DNA of 64,000 bases from CAIWHR01 sp963734085 (GTDB lineage Bacteria > Pseudomonadota > Gammaproteobacteria > Burkholderiales > Casimicrobiaceae), in the NCBI GenBank assembly GCA_963734085.1, contig CAVTFT010000019.1, positions 186,001-250,000 on the forward strand, read 5' to 3'. A model generated the notes under the pieces. It saw only the letters and a program-made list of their open reading frames with translations, was not told where the DNA came from and made no database searches. How positions within the stretch are numbered: position 1 is the first letter of the stretch; each line of letters starts with the position of its first letter. Positions 18,460-26,329 of this stretch are shown in pieces. The translations under genes were made by a program, and so were the position numbers.

Positions 18460-18484
18460 AAAAAAAGGGGGCCCTGAGGCCCCC
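18460..18484 (-). terminator. Rho-independent terminator or attenuator between rpsB and tsf
   Basis: On the minus strand: GGGGGCC, a 4-base loop, GGCCCCC, then seven T residues. It begins 12 bases after the rpsB stop and about 95 bases before the tsf start. It would end part of the rpsB transcripts and set a lower level of tsf mRNA, as known for the rpsB-tsf spacer in other proteobacteria. Confidence 0.75.
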
Positions 18485-18495
18485 GCGTGTCTTGT

Positions 18496-19236
18496 TTACG
18501 CAGGCGTATCGGAAACCTCGACGAACTCGTCGCCGGCCTGGACGATTTCCTGGATCACCTGGCTCCTGCCTTCGAGAATCGCATCGGCCGCGCCACGGGC
18601 ATAGAGGCGGATGGCGCGACTGGAATCGTCGTTCCCCGGGATCACGTGCGCGATGCCGATCGGCGAATGGTTGGTGTCGACGACGGCGACGATCGGGATG
18701 CCGAGCTTCATCGCCTCGGTGACGGCGATCTTGTGGTAACCGACGTCGATGACGAAGAGCGCATCGGGCAGGCCGTTCATCTCCTTGATCCCGCCCAGGC
18801 TCTTGTAGAGCTTGTCCATCTCGCGCTGCAGCGTCAACGCCTCGCGCTTGTTCATCTTCTCGAACGTGCCGTCGTCGCGCATCGCTTCGAGGTCCTTCAA
18901 CCGCTTGACCGACGCCTTCACCGTCTTGAAATTGGTGAGCATGCCGCCCAGCCAGCGGGCGTCGACGTAGGGCATCGCGCAGCGGCGCGCCTCCTCGGCG
19001 ACGATCTCGCGCGCCTGGCGCTTGGTGCCCACGAAGAGCACGGTGCCCTTGTTCGCCGCAAGCTGACGAATGTAGCTCATCGCCTCCTGGTAGAGGGCGA
19101 GCGTCTTCTCGAGATTGACGATGTGGATCTTGTTGCGGTGGCCGAAGATGTACTCGGCCATCTTCGGGTTCCAGTACCGCGTCTGGTGGCCGAAATGCAC
19201 GCCGGCCTCCAGCATCTGACGCATTGTTACGGACAT
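18496..19236 (-). CDS. rpsB: 30S ribosomal protein S2
   Basis: Ribosomal protein S2, 246 residues. The start MSVTMRQMLEAGVHFGHQTR at 19236 has AGGAG seven bases upstream; family blocks (TKRQAREIV, DTNHSPIGIAHVIPGNDDS) are complete. The frame to 19413 is the leader region, not coding. First gene of the rpsB-tsf-pyrH-frr operon. Confidence 0.97.
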   Translation of the reverse strand: MSVTMRQMLEAGVHFGHQTRYWNPKMAEYIFGHRNKIHIVNLEKTLALYQEAMSYIRQLAANKGTVLFVGTKRQAREIVAEEARRCAMPYVDARWLGGMLTNFKTVKASVKRLKDLEAMRDDGTFEKMNKREALTLQREMDKLYKSLGGIKEMNGLPDALFVIDVGYHKIAVTEAMKLGIPIVAVVDTNHSPIGIAHVIPGNDDSSRAIRLYARGAADAILEGRSQVIQEIVQAGDEFVEVSDTPA

Positions 19237-19547
19237 TGCATGACTCCTGACAGGGTTGGACCACGACCCGCATGTCGGCTCGGACCGTGCCGCGGAGTTG
19301 CCTGACGGCGCTGGTTCGGGCACCCTGAGGTGCGCGGGTCTGCGAATTGCCCGACTTGGCAGCGAGCGCATTCCGTTCGCCGATCCCGTTGAAACAGGGA
19401 AAATCGTGCCCAAGTCAGGCTAACATGGGATTTTAGCACGGATTTTTCACTCGGGCGAGGATTGGCGCTTGGCGGGGGAATCGATTGCGTTTCCCCTTGC
19501 TGCCGGACCTGTAGCGCCGAGCGCGCCCGAGCCGTCACTCCGCCACG
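19237..19547 (-). promoter_or_regulatory. rpsB promoter and long 5' leader (divergent from ygfZ)
   Basis: This 311-base gap between divergent rpsB and ygfZ has an extended -10 on the minus strand (TGCTAAAAT, 19438-19430). A start near 19423 would give a leader of almost 190 bases, longer than translation needs and consistent with S2 autogenous control known in other bacteria. I could not assign a specific leader fold, nor a clear ygfZ promoter. Confidence 0.45.
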
Positions 19548-20561
19548 ATGAACTCGTCCACGCCCCCCGAAGACCCCGCGGCGCTGATCGCCGCCCGCGA
19601 CGGCGCGGTCGTCTGCGACGCCGGTCCGCTCGCTGTGCTTTCGATCGCCGGACCCGATGCGGCGGCGTTTCTCCAGGGACAACTGTCGAATGACGTCAAG
19701 GCGCTGACACCGGACGCCTGCCAGCACACGAGCTTCAATTCACCGAAGGGCCGGATGCTCGCCAATTTCGTGCTGTGGAAAGAAGGCGATGCGGATTACC
19801 GCGCACTGCTGCCGGCGGAAATCGCTGAAGCGGTGCGCAAACGTCTTTCGATGTACGTGTTGCGCTCGAAGGTGGCGCTGACCGACGTGTCGGCCGAGAC
19901 CGTCCGGTTCGGGATCGGCGGCCCGACTGCGCCGGCCATCCTGGGCAACGCGCTCCCCGCCGTCCCCGCACCGTTCGGCGTCGTCCGCAGCGGGGCGATC
20001 GTTGTGCTCGGCCTGCCGGGTCCCCGATTTATCGTCGTCGCGCCGGAAGCCGCGGCCAAGCCGGCACGCGAGACGCTCGTGCAGCATGCGACGCCCGCTC
20101 CATATTCCGTTTGGCAGTGGCTGACGGTCCACGCGGGCGTTCCCGTCGTGACCGCCGCGACGCAGGATGCGTTCGTCGCCCAGACCGCCAACTGGGACGC
20201 GCTGTCCGGCCTCAATTTCCAGAAGGGCTGCTACACGGGGCAGGAAATCATCGCCCGGATGCAGTATCTGGGCCGGCAAAAGGAGCGGTTGTATGCGTTC
20301 CACGCCGCAACGGCGAACATTGTCGCGGGGACGCGACTCTACGGCGCGACGTTCGGCGAGCAGCCGTGCGGCACCGTCGTCAATGCGGCGCCGGCGCCCG
20401 GTGGCGGCCGCGACCTGCTGGCCGTTGTGCAGATCGCCGCGGCAGAATCGGGCGACGTGCGCGCGGAGGCGCCGAATGGATCGCTTCTGACGCCGCTGCC
20501 GCTGCCCTACGCTACCCCCGCCGCCGAAGCGCCGTCCGGCCGGGGCGGGCCGACGCCGTAG
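19548..20561 (+). CDS. ygfZ: YgfZ/GcvT-family folate-binding Fe-S cluster repair protein
   Basis: A 337-residue tetrahydrofolate-binding protein that helps maintain certain Fe-S enzymes. The hallmark motif KGCYTGQE with the essential cysteine is at residues about 226-233, preceded by the folate-binding GcvT-like region (FLQGQLSNDV near the start). It heads a short plus-strand unit with the NRDE gene 13 bases downstream. Confidence 0.92.
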   Translation: MNSSTPPEDPAALIAARDGAVVCDAGPLAVLSIAGPDAAAFLQGQLSNDVKALTPDACQHTSFNSPKGRMLANFVLWKEGDADYRALLPAEIAEAVRKRLSMYVLRSKVALTDVSAETVRFGIGGPTAPAILGNALPAVPAPFGVVRSGAIVVLGLPGPRFIVVAPEAAAKPARETLVQHATPAPYSVWQWLTVHAGVPVVTAATQDAFVAQTANWDALSGLNFQKGCYTGQEIIARMQYLGRQKERLYAFHAATANIVAGTRLYGATFGEQPCGTVVNAAPAPGGGRDLLAVVQIAAAESGDVRAEAPNGSLLTPLPLPYATPAAEAPSGRGGPTP

Positions 20562-20574
20562 CATAAGCGTCGCC

Positions 20575-21348
20575 ATGTGCCTCGCGCTCTTCGCTCTGGA
20601 TGCGCATCCGCGCTTTGCCGTCGTCATCGCCGCCAATCGCGACGAGCATCACGCGCGACCCGCGCTGCCGGCCGCCTGGTGGGACGAGGGCTGGCTTGCC
20701 GGGCGCGACCTCGAAGCCGGCGGTACGTGGCTCGGCGTCACGCGCCGCGGCCGTTGGGCGCTCATCACCAACATCCGCGAGCCCGATCGTCGCGATCCGG
20801 GCGCGCCCTCGCGGGGCAAGCTCGTCACGCGCGTACTTGCCGATGCGGCGCCGCCGGTGCAAAGCGTCGCGACGATCGTCGCCGCTGCTGCGGCGTACAA
20901 CGGCTTCAACCTGCTCGCCGGCGATGCGACGTCCGCGTGCTGGGGATCGAACCGGACGGCAACGTCACGCCTGCTTGCTCGCGGCATCCACGGCATCTCC
21001 AACGCCGTTCTCGATGCTCCCTGGCCCAAGGTCGCGCGGACGAAGGCCGCGCTCGAAGTCTGGTGTGCGCGCGATGACGACGATCCTGGCGCGTTGTTCA
21101 CCGTGCTGGCCGACCGGACGCGCGCGCCTGACAACGAGCTGCCGAGCACCGGCGTTTCGCTCGAGTGGGAGCGGCTGCTCTCATCGCCGTTCATCGTCGG
21201 CGAGAGCTACGGCTACGGCACGCGTTGCGGGACGGTGGTGACGATCGGCCGCGACGGCGCGGCGCGCTTCATCGAGCGCACGTTCGATCCCGCCGGCCGA
21301 AAGACCGGCGAAGAGGATTTTCGCTTCGCGCTCGAAGTGGCGCCTTGA
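20575..21348 (+). CDS. NRDE (TANGO2) family protein
   Basis: A 257-residue member of the NRDE/TANGO2 family, named for the N-terminal Asn-Arg-Asp-Glu motif seen here as AANRDEHHAR after the initial MCLALFA. The Cys2 that could act as N-terminal nucleophile after Met removal is present. Function in bacteria is unclear; heme handling has been proposed for eukaryotic relatives. It ends 14 bases from the convergent ldcA. Confidence 0.85.
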   Translation: MCLALFALDAHPRFAVVIAANRDEHHARPALPAAWWDEGWLAGRDLEAGGTWLGVTRRGRWALITNIREPDRRDPGAPSRGKLVTRVLADAAPPVQSVATIVAAAAAYNGFNLLAGDATSACWGSNRTATSRLLARGIHGISNAVLDAPWPKVARTKAALEVWCARDDDDPGALFTVLADRTRAPDNELPSTGVSLEWERLLSSPFIVGESYGYGTRCGTVVTIGRDGAARFIERTFDPAGRKTGEEDFRFALEVAP

Positions 21349-21362
21349 TTCGCCGGCGGCTG

Positions 21363-22265
21363 TCATTTGCCGTACCCGGAGAATGAAAGACGGGCGCGGC
21401 CGTCGCGCACGGCGAGCGCGCAGCGCGCGCCAACCGGTAGCGTGAGCTTCGCTGGAATGTGGCCGAACGGCAGACCCGCGTAGACCCGGCGGGCCAGGTG
21501 TGCGCGGACGTGCGCGACCATCGCCGCCGCGTCGTAGCCGTTGTCGTTCGCCGTGAGCTCGTAGCCGTTGAACGTGCCCAGGAGCACGGCGCGCTGCCGC
21601 GCGAGCACGCCGGCGAAATGGAGCTGATGGAGCATCCGCTCGACGCGATACGGATGTTCGCCGATGTCCTCGAGAAACAGGATCCCGTCGTCGACGCGCG
21701 GGAAGTGGGGCGTGCCGACGAGATGCGCGACCATGGCCAGGTTGCCGCCCCACAGCACGCCCTCGCCTTCGTAATCGGGACCTTCGAGCGGACATTCGAT
21801 GGTGTAATGCTCGGCGCCGAGCAGGCCCCAGCAATGGTCGAGCGTGTACGCCGACGGCGTCTCGGCACCGAAGTCGCAGGCGGCCATCGGCCCGGCGAAC
21901 GTGACCATGCCCACGTGGGCGAGCGCCGCGAGTTGAAACGCCGTGAAATCGCTGTGACCCATCCAGCGCTTCTTCGCCGCGGCGAGTGCCACGAAGTCGA
22001 GCCGGTCGAGGAGCCGCGACCAGCCGTAGCCGCCGCGCACCGTCACCGCAAGTTCGACGCCCGGATCGGCGGCCATCCGGAGCACGGCCGCGAGACGTTC
22101 GTCGTCGGCTGCGGCAAAGCGCTGCCAACGCGAAGTCGCCGTCGGATCGACGACGACCCGATGTCCTTGCGCCTTCAGGTGGACGACCGCGCGCTCGATC
22201 GCGGCCGGCTCCGGCGCGAAGCCGGCCGGTGCATAAATGCCGATGCCGTAGGTGCGGGGATTCAC
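21363..22265 (-). CDS. ldcA: Muramoyltetrapeptide (LD-) carboxypeptidase, peptidase S66
   Basis: Cytoplasmic LD-carboxypeptidase of about 300 residues that trims recycled murein tetrapeptides. The N-terminal IGIYAPAGFAP, the RGGYG nucleophile-loop region and the MGHSDFTA segment match family S66. The start is a GTG at 22265 that overlaps the stop of a 31-codon leader ORF (GTGA) made of repeat DNA; no better start lies nearby. It follows tadA in the guaB operon direction. Confidence 0.88.
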   Translation of the reverse strand: MNPRTYGIGIYAPAGFAPEPAAIERAVVHLKAQGHRVVVDPTATSRWQRFAAADDERLAAVLRMAADPGVELAVTVRGGYGWSRLLDRLDFVALAAAKKRWMGHSDFTAFQLAALAHVGMVTFAGPMAACDFGAETPSAYTLDHCWGLLGAEHYTIECPLEGPDYEGEGVLWGGNLAMVAHLVGTPHFPRVDDGILFLEDIGEHPYRVERMLHQLHFAGVLARQRAVLLGTFNGYELTANDNGYDAAAMVAHVRAHLARRVYAGLPFGHIPAKLTLPVGARCALAVRDGRARLSFSGYGK

Positions 22266-22357
22266 GTATGTGCCCCCACGCTTGCGGCTGTCGCCGCTGC
22301 GTTGCCCCCAGAGGCAGACTGCAGTTGCGCGCCCTTGGGCGGCTCGGCGGTGCTCAT
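22262..22357 (-). repeat. Interspersed repeat forming a 31-codon leader ORF before ldcA
   Basis: The minus strand reads ATG ... TGA with 31 sense codons; the TGA overlaps the ldcA GTG by GTGA and the ATG lies 9 bases after the tadA stop. The predicted peptide shares the pattern PPK-AQLQSASGG-AAA with residues 6-22 of the Dxr extension, because both come from the same DNA repeat. It may couple tadA and ldcA translation; whether the peptide is made is unknown. Confidence 0.7.
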
Positions 22358-22366
22358 GTGCGAACG

Positions 22367-22825
22367 TCAGCGGCGCGCCGCAAAGAAAGCGGAGAGAAGC
22401 AGGCCGCATTCGTCGGCCAGCACGCCGCCCTCCGCGCGGGCATGATGGTTGAGACGCTCCTCGGCGAACAGGTCGACGACAGAGCCGCACGCGCCGGTCT
22501 TCGGGTCGCGCGCGCCGTAAACGAGACGCGCGATTCGTGCATGCAGCATCGCGCCGGCGCACATCGCGCACGGTTCGAGCGTGACAAAGAGTTCGCAGCC
22601 GGGCAGCCGGTAGTTGCCGAGCGCCCGCCCCGCCTCGCGCAGCGCCGCGATTTCCGCATGGGCGGTCGGGTCGCTGGCAGCGATGGGCGCATTGCCGCCG
22701 CGGCCGACGATCGCGCCGTCCCTGACCACGATCGCGCCGACGGGAACTTCGCCGCGCGCCTGCGCGGCGCGGGCAAGCGCGAGTGCTTCGGCCATCCAGG
22801 CTTCGTCGCTCGCGGCGGCGATCAC
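22367..22825 (-). CDS. tadA: tRNA adenosine(34) deaminase
   Basis: Zinc deaminase converting A34 to inosine in tRNA-Arg. The 152-residue protein has HAE (in TAHAEIAALR) and PCAMC, the two zinc motifs, and GEVPVGAIVV at the start. The GTG at 22825 overlaps the stop of the upstream membrane protein gene (GTGA); the long frame beyond it is noncoding. Confidence 0.93.
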   Translation of the reverse strand: MIAAASDEAWMAEALALARAAQARGEVPVGAIVVRDGAIVGRGGNAPIAASDPTAHAEIAALREAGRALGNYRLPGCELFVTLEPCAMCAGAMLHARIARLVYGARDPKTGACGSVVDLFAEERLNHHARAEGGVLADECGLLLSAFFAARR

Positions 22826-23181
22826 TGCTTGTCCTCTTCGAGATGAAACCGATGCAGCAGCCGATGAATGATCGGCGCGAACATTACCGCGGTCGAAGCA
22901 AGCAGCATGACGCCGCAGAAGAGCGCGTAGAGGCTGTCGAAGATCACCGCAACCGGCTTGGTCAGCTTTTCGGGATGGACCGGCCCCATCCCCGAGAGCA
23001 ACATCGACGCCTGGTGAAAGGCCTGCAGCGGCGTGAGGTCGGTCAGTGCCAAATAGCCGACCGTTCCTAGCGCAAGGGTGGCGCTGATCAGCAAAAGCGA
23101 CACCCCGGCCGAGCGAGCGACCCGGTGATAGAACACCCCGGGGGGCGCAAGCTTCGCGCGGCGATGCTCGAACGACTTCAT
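22822..23181 (-). CDS. Small two-helix membrane protein of unknown function
   Basis: A 119-residue protein with two clear hydrophobic segments (VSLLLISATLALGTVGYLAL and LYALFCGVMLLASTAVMFA) separated by a loop containing LLSGMGPVHP. I do not recognise a function; the layout recalls a pore-loop between two helices but lacks a K+-channel filter. ATG 23181 lies two bases after the RidA-like gene stop, and the stop overlaps tadA, so it is part of the operon. Confidence 0.7.
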   Translation of the reverse strand: MKSFEHRRAKLAPPGVFYHRVARSAGVSLLLISATLALGTVGYLALTDLTPLQAFHQASMLLSGMGPVHPEKLTKPVAVIFDSLYALFCGVMLLASTAVMFAPIIHRLLHRFHLEEDKQ

Positions 23182-23183
23182 GC

Positions 23184-23579
23184 TCACTCTGCGTCTCCCA
23201 CGAACGCATCGGCCTCGATTTCGACCAGCATCGCTGGTTCGATCAGGCGCGCGACCTCGACCATCGCGGTTGCCGGCCGGATCGCACCGAATACCTCGCC
23301 GTGCGCACGGCCGATTGCTTCCCACTGCGTGATGTCGGTCACGTAGATGCGGGTGCGCACGACGTCCTCGACACCGGCGCCGGCCTGGGCCAGCGCCGCG
23401 GCGATGTTGGCGAGTGCCTGCCGGGTTTGCGCGTAGGCGTCGCCCTCGCCGACGAGCCTGCCGTCTGGACCCGTGGCCGTGGTGCCGGAAACCCACACCC
23501 GATCGCCGACGCGCACGGCGCGCGAATAGCCGACGATCGGCTCCCACGGCGTGCCGGAGGCAATGTTTCGCCGTTTCAT
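23184..23579 (-). CDS. RidA family protein (YjgF/YER057c/UK114)
   Basis: A 131-residue RidA-type protein; family members hydrolyse reactive enamine/imine intermediates. The closing segments VRTRIYVTDI and RPATAMVEVARLIEPAMLVE match, with the conserved Arg in VRTRIYV. The ATG at 23579 overlaps the stop of the GNAT gene (ATGA). This is the divergent subgroup often found singly in operons; the exact substrate is unknown. Confidence 0.88.
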   Translation of the reverse strand: MKRRNIASGTPWEPIVGYSRAVRVGDRVWVSGTTATGPDGRLVGEGDAYAQTRQALANIAAALAQAGAGVEDVVRTRIYVTDITQWEAIGRAHGEVFGAIRPATAMVEVARLIEPAMLVEIEADAFVGDAE

Positions 23580-24124
23580 TGCGCCGCCATCCCGCATCGC
23601 TTGTAGAAGAAGACGCAACTGGCGAGCGTTCCATCCGGGTCGCTTGCGTACTCGGGAACCGTGCCGAACGCCTGCCAGCCGAGCCTGCGGTAGAGGCGCT
23701 CCGCCGCACTTCCTTCGCGCGTGTCGAGCACGAGCAGCCGGTGCCCACGCGCGACCGCGCGCCGCTCGACCTCGCGCATCAGATGCTCGCCCACGCCCGC
23801 GCCGCGCGCCCGGCGCAGCACGAGCAACTTCTGCACTTCGGCGCGATGCCGGCCGTTGGGCTTGCCGCACGGCACGAGCTGCACCGTGCCGACGATCCGG
23901 CCGTCGCGCTCGTGCACCAGCAATTCCCGCTTGCCCGCTTCCAGTCCGGCTGCGACGTCGTCCCAAAATGGATCGAGATCCTCCGCCGAAAACGGCAGCA
24001 CGAAGCCTACGGAAGCGCCGCTTTCGACCGCATCGGCAAGCAACGCCAGGAATTCGTCGCGCCGCGCGCGCAGCTCGGCGGCACCGACGGCGCGCGCCAC
24101 GGCCTCTGCGTCCCGATCAGGCAT
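23576..24124 (-). CDS. GNAT family N-acetyltransferase
   Basis: A 182-residue acetyltransferase. The acetyl-CoA loop is LVLRRARGAGVGEHLM (R-x-x-G-x-G/A type) and the C-terminus has LYRRLGWQAFGTVPEYA typical of this fold. The start at 24124 overlaps the DUF2087 gene by 8 bases and the end overlaps the RidA gene, so all are cotranslated. Substrate unknown. Confidence 0.85.
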   Translation of the reverse strand: MPDRDAEAVARAVGAAELRARRDEFLALLADAVESGASVGFVLPFSAEDLDPFWDDVAAGLEAGKRELLVHERDGRIVGTVQLVPCGKPNGRHRAEVQKLLVLRRARGAGVGEHLMREVERRAVARGHRLLVLDTREGSAAERLYRRLGWQAFGTVPEYASDPDGTLASCVFFYKRCGMAAQ

Positions 24125-24665
24125 CGGCCTTTCGCTGGGTCTCGAGCCAGCGCTCCTTGCGCTCCGCCCGCGTGAGCGCATCGTGCGCCCGCGCGGAACG
24201 CGCGAGGCGTGCGAGATCGATGCCGGCGAGCTCGGAAACGAGCGCGGTGATTTCGGGTGCCGGCGATCCGGCCGTATGAGCGCGAAGGGCCGCCCCGAGC
24301 GCGAATTGCTCCCTCTCGGAGGGACGGCGCGCAGCGCCAAGGGTGCACCGATAGACGCGGCCAAAACCGTCCCGCGCGAGAACCCGAAAATCGACGAGCC
24401 AGCGTCGCAATTCGACGTGATCGGTCGCGAGCATCGCGCCTGCGGCAGCGAGGAAAGCACGGAGGATTTCGTTGACCTCGCGCTCGCTCATCTCCCGACC
24501 GGGCGGAAATGCCCGCGCCGCCGCCGCGAGCACGAGCACGAAGTCACGGGCGTTCGACGCGCGGAGCGTGCCGAGCGACACCTCGCGCCGAATGGCGAGC
24601 GCTCCGAAACGCTCGGCGGCAGAGCGCAGCGGCGACGTACGGCGGTTCCCGGTCGCGAGCGTCAT
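24117..24665 (-). CDS. DUF2087 domain-containing protein
   Basis: A protein of about 182 residues with the DUF2087 pattern in its middle (MSEREVNEILRAF, then HVELRRWLVDFRVLARDGFG with the closing Tyr-Arg). The domain is often found with winged-helix regulators; here the C-terminal 80 residues are basic and helical. The ATG at 24665 overlaps the guaA stop (ATGA). Role unknown. Confidence 0.7.
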   Translation of the reverse strand: MTLATGNRRTSPLRSAAERFGALAIRREVSLGTLRASNARDFVLVLAAAARAFPPGREMSEREVNEILRAFLAAAGAMLATDHVELRRWLVDFRVLARDGFGRVYRCTLGAARRPSEREQFALGAALRAHTAGSPAPEITALVSELAGIDLARLARSARAHDALTRAERKERWLETQRKADA

Positions 24666-26254
24666 TCCCATTCGATCGTTGCCGGCGGCTTCGACGAAAT
24701 GTCGAACGTGACGCGATTGATCCCCCGTACCTCGTTGATGATGCGATTCGACACCTTGGCGAGGAGATCGTGCGGCAGCGGTGCCCAGTGCGCCGTCATG
24801 AAGTCGGTCGTCTGCACGGCGCGCAGCGCGACGACGTGCTCGTAGGTGCGCCCGTCGCCCATCACGCCGACCGACCGCACGGGCAGGAACACCGCGAACG
24901 CCTGAGCGGTGAGGTCATACCAGCTCTTTCCCGCGGCGTCGCGCGCGACGCGCAGCTCGTCGATGAAGATCGCGTCGGCGCGGCGCAGCAGATCGGCGTG
25001 CTCGCGCGTCACCGGCCCCAGGATCCGCACGCCGAGCCCGGGACCGGGGAACGGGTGCCGAAACACCATTTCCCGCGGCAGGCCAAGCGCGACTCCGAGC
25101 TCGCGCACCTCGTCCTTGAAGAGCTCGCGCAGCGGCTCGAGAAGCTTCAGGTGCAGCGTCTCGGGGAGGCCGCCCACGTTGTGGTGCGACTTGATCGTGT
25201 GCGCCTTTTTGGTCGCAGCCCCCGCCGACTCGATGACGTCGGGGTAGATCGTCCCCTGCGCGAGCCATTTGACCTTCGGCAGCGTCAGGGCTTCGCGCTG
25301 GAACACGTCAACGAAGAGCCGGCCGATGATCCGCCGCTTCTGCTCCGGATCGGCGACGCCGGAAAGCGCGTGATACATCTCGTCGGTCGCGTCGACATGG
25401 ATCACGCGCACACCGAGGTTGCGCGCAAACGTGTCCAGCACCTGCTCGGCCTCGTTCAGGCGCAGCAGACCATGGTCGACGAACACGCACGTGAGCTTCT
25501 CGCCGATCGCCTTGTGGATCAGCGCCGCCGCGACCGACGAGTCGACACCCCCGGAGAGCCCGAGAATCACCTCCTCGTCGCCGACTTGCGCGCGGATGGC
25601 GGCGACCGCCTCGCCGGCGTAGTCCGCCATGTTCCAGTCATGACCGCAGCCGCAGATCTCGTGCGCGAAACGCGCCAGGATCGCAGCACCCTGCTTCGTA
25701 TGCGTGACCTCGGGATGAAACTGCACCGCATAGAAACGACGGGCCTCGTCGGCCATCGCCGCGATCGGCGAGGCGCGGGACGTCGCGATCGGCTTGAATC
25801 CCGGCGGCAGCGCGGTCACCTTGTCGCCGTGACTCATCCAGACGTCGAGAAGCCCGTGGCCCTCGACGCTCCGCCGGTCCTCGATCCCCTTCAAGAGCGC
25901 CGAGTGGCCGCGCGCGCGCACTTCCGCATAGCCGAACTCGCGGACCTTGCCCGCCTCGACGGCGCCGCCGAGCTGCGCCGCCATCGCCTGCATGCCGTAA
26001 CAGATGCCGAGCACGGGAACGCCCTGCGTCCACACGGCCGCCGGTGCCCGCGGCGTGTCGCCTTCGGTGACGCTCTCCGGACCTCCGGAAAGCACGATTC
26101 CCTTCGGCGCGAAAGCGCGAATGAGGTCATCGTCGACGTCGAACGGATGGATCTCGCAATAGACATGGGTCTCGCGCAGGCGGCGGGCGATCAACTGCGT
26201 GTATTGCGCGCCGAAGTCCAGGATCAGGATCTTCGAGTGGGACGGTCCGGCCAT
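24662..26254 (-). CDS. guaA: GMP synthase (glutamine-hydrolysing)
   Basis: Makes GMP from XMP, ATP and glutamine. The 530-residue product has the class I glutamine amidotransferase domain (nucleophile in LGICYGMQ, VQFHPEV), the ATP pyrophosphatase P-loop (LGLSGGVDSS) and the C-terminal dimer domain (TFDISSKPPATIEWE). It lies 75 bases downstream of guaB. Confidence 0.97.
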   Translation of the reverse strand: MAGPSHSKILILDFGAQYTQLIARRLRETHVYCEIHPFDVDDDLIRAFAPKGIVLSGGPESVTEGDTPRAPAAVWTQGVPVLGICYGMQAMAAQLGGAVEAGKVREFGYAEVRARGHSALLKGIEDRRSVEGHGLLDVWMSHGDKVTALPPGFKPIATSRASPIAAMADEARRFYAVQFHPEVTHTKQGAAILARFAHEICGCGHDWNMADYAGEAVAAIRAQVGDEEVILGLSGGVDSSVAAALIHKAIGEKLTCVFVDHGLLRLNEAEQVLDTFARNLGVRVIHVDATDEMYHALSGVADPEQKRRIIGRLFVDVFQREALTLPKVKWLAQGTIYPDVIESAGAATKKAHTIKSHHNVGGLPETLHLKLLEPLRELFKDEVRELGVALGLPREMVFRHPFPGPGLGVRILGPVTREHADLLRRADAIFIDELRVARDAAGKSWYDLTAQAFAVFLPVRSVGVMGDGRTYEHVVALRAVQTTDFMTAHWAPLPHDLLAKVSNRIINEVRGINRVTFDISSKPPATIEWE

Positions 26255-26329
26255 TCGTTGGTGTGCGCTTTCTGTGATGTTCGCGGAAAAGAAGAGGCCG
26301 GCATCGCGCCGGCCCCGAACCTCGGCGCG

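Noticed and set aside
22822..23748. Long frame as one 308-residue protein
   Set aside because: Upstream of 23181 it is an out-of-frame reading of the RidA and GNAT genes.
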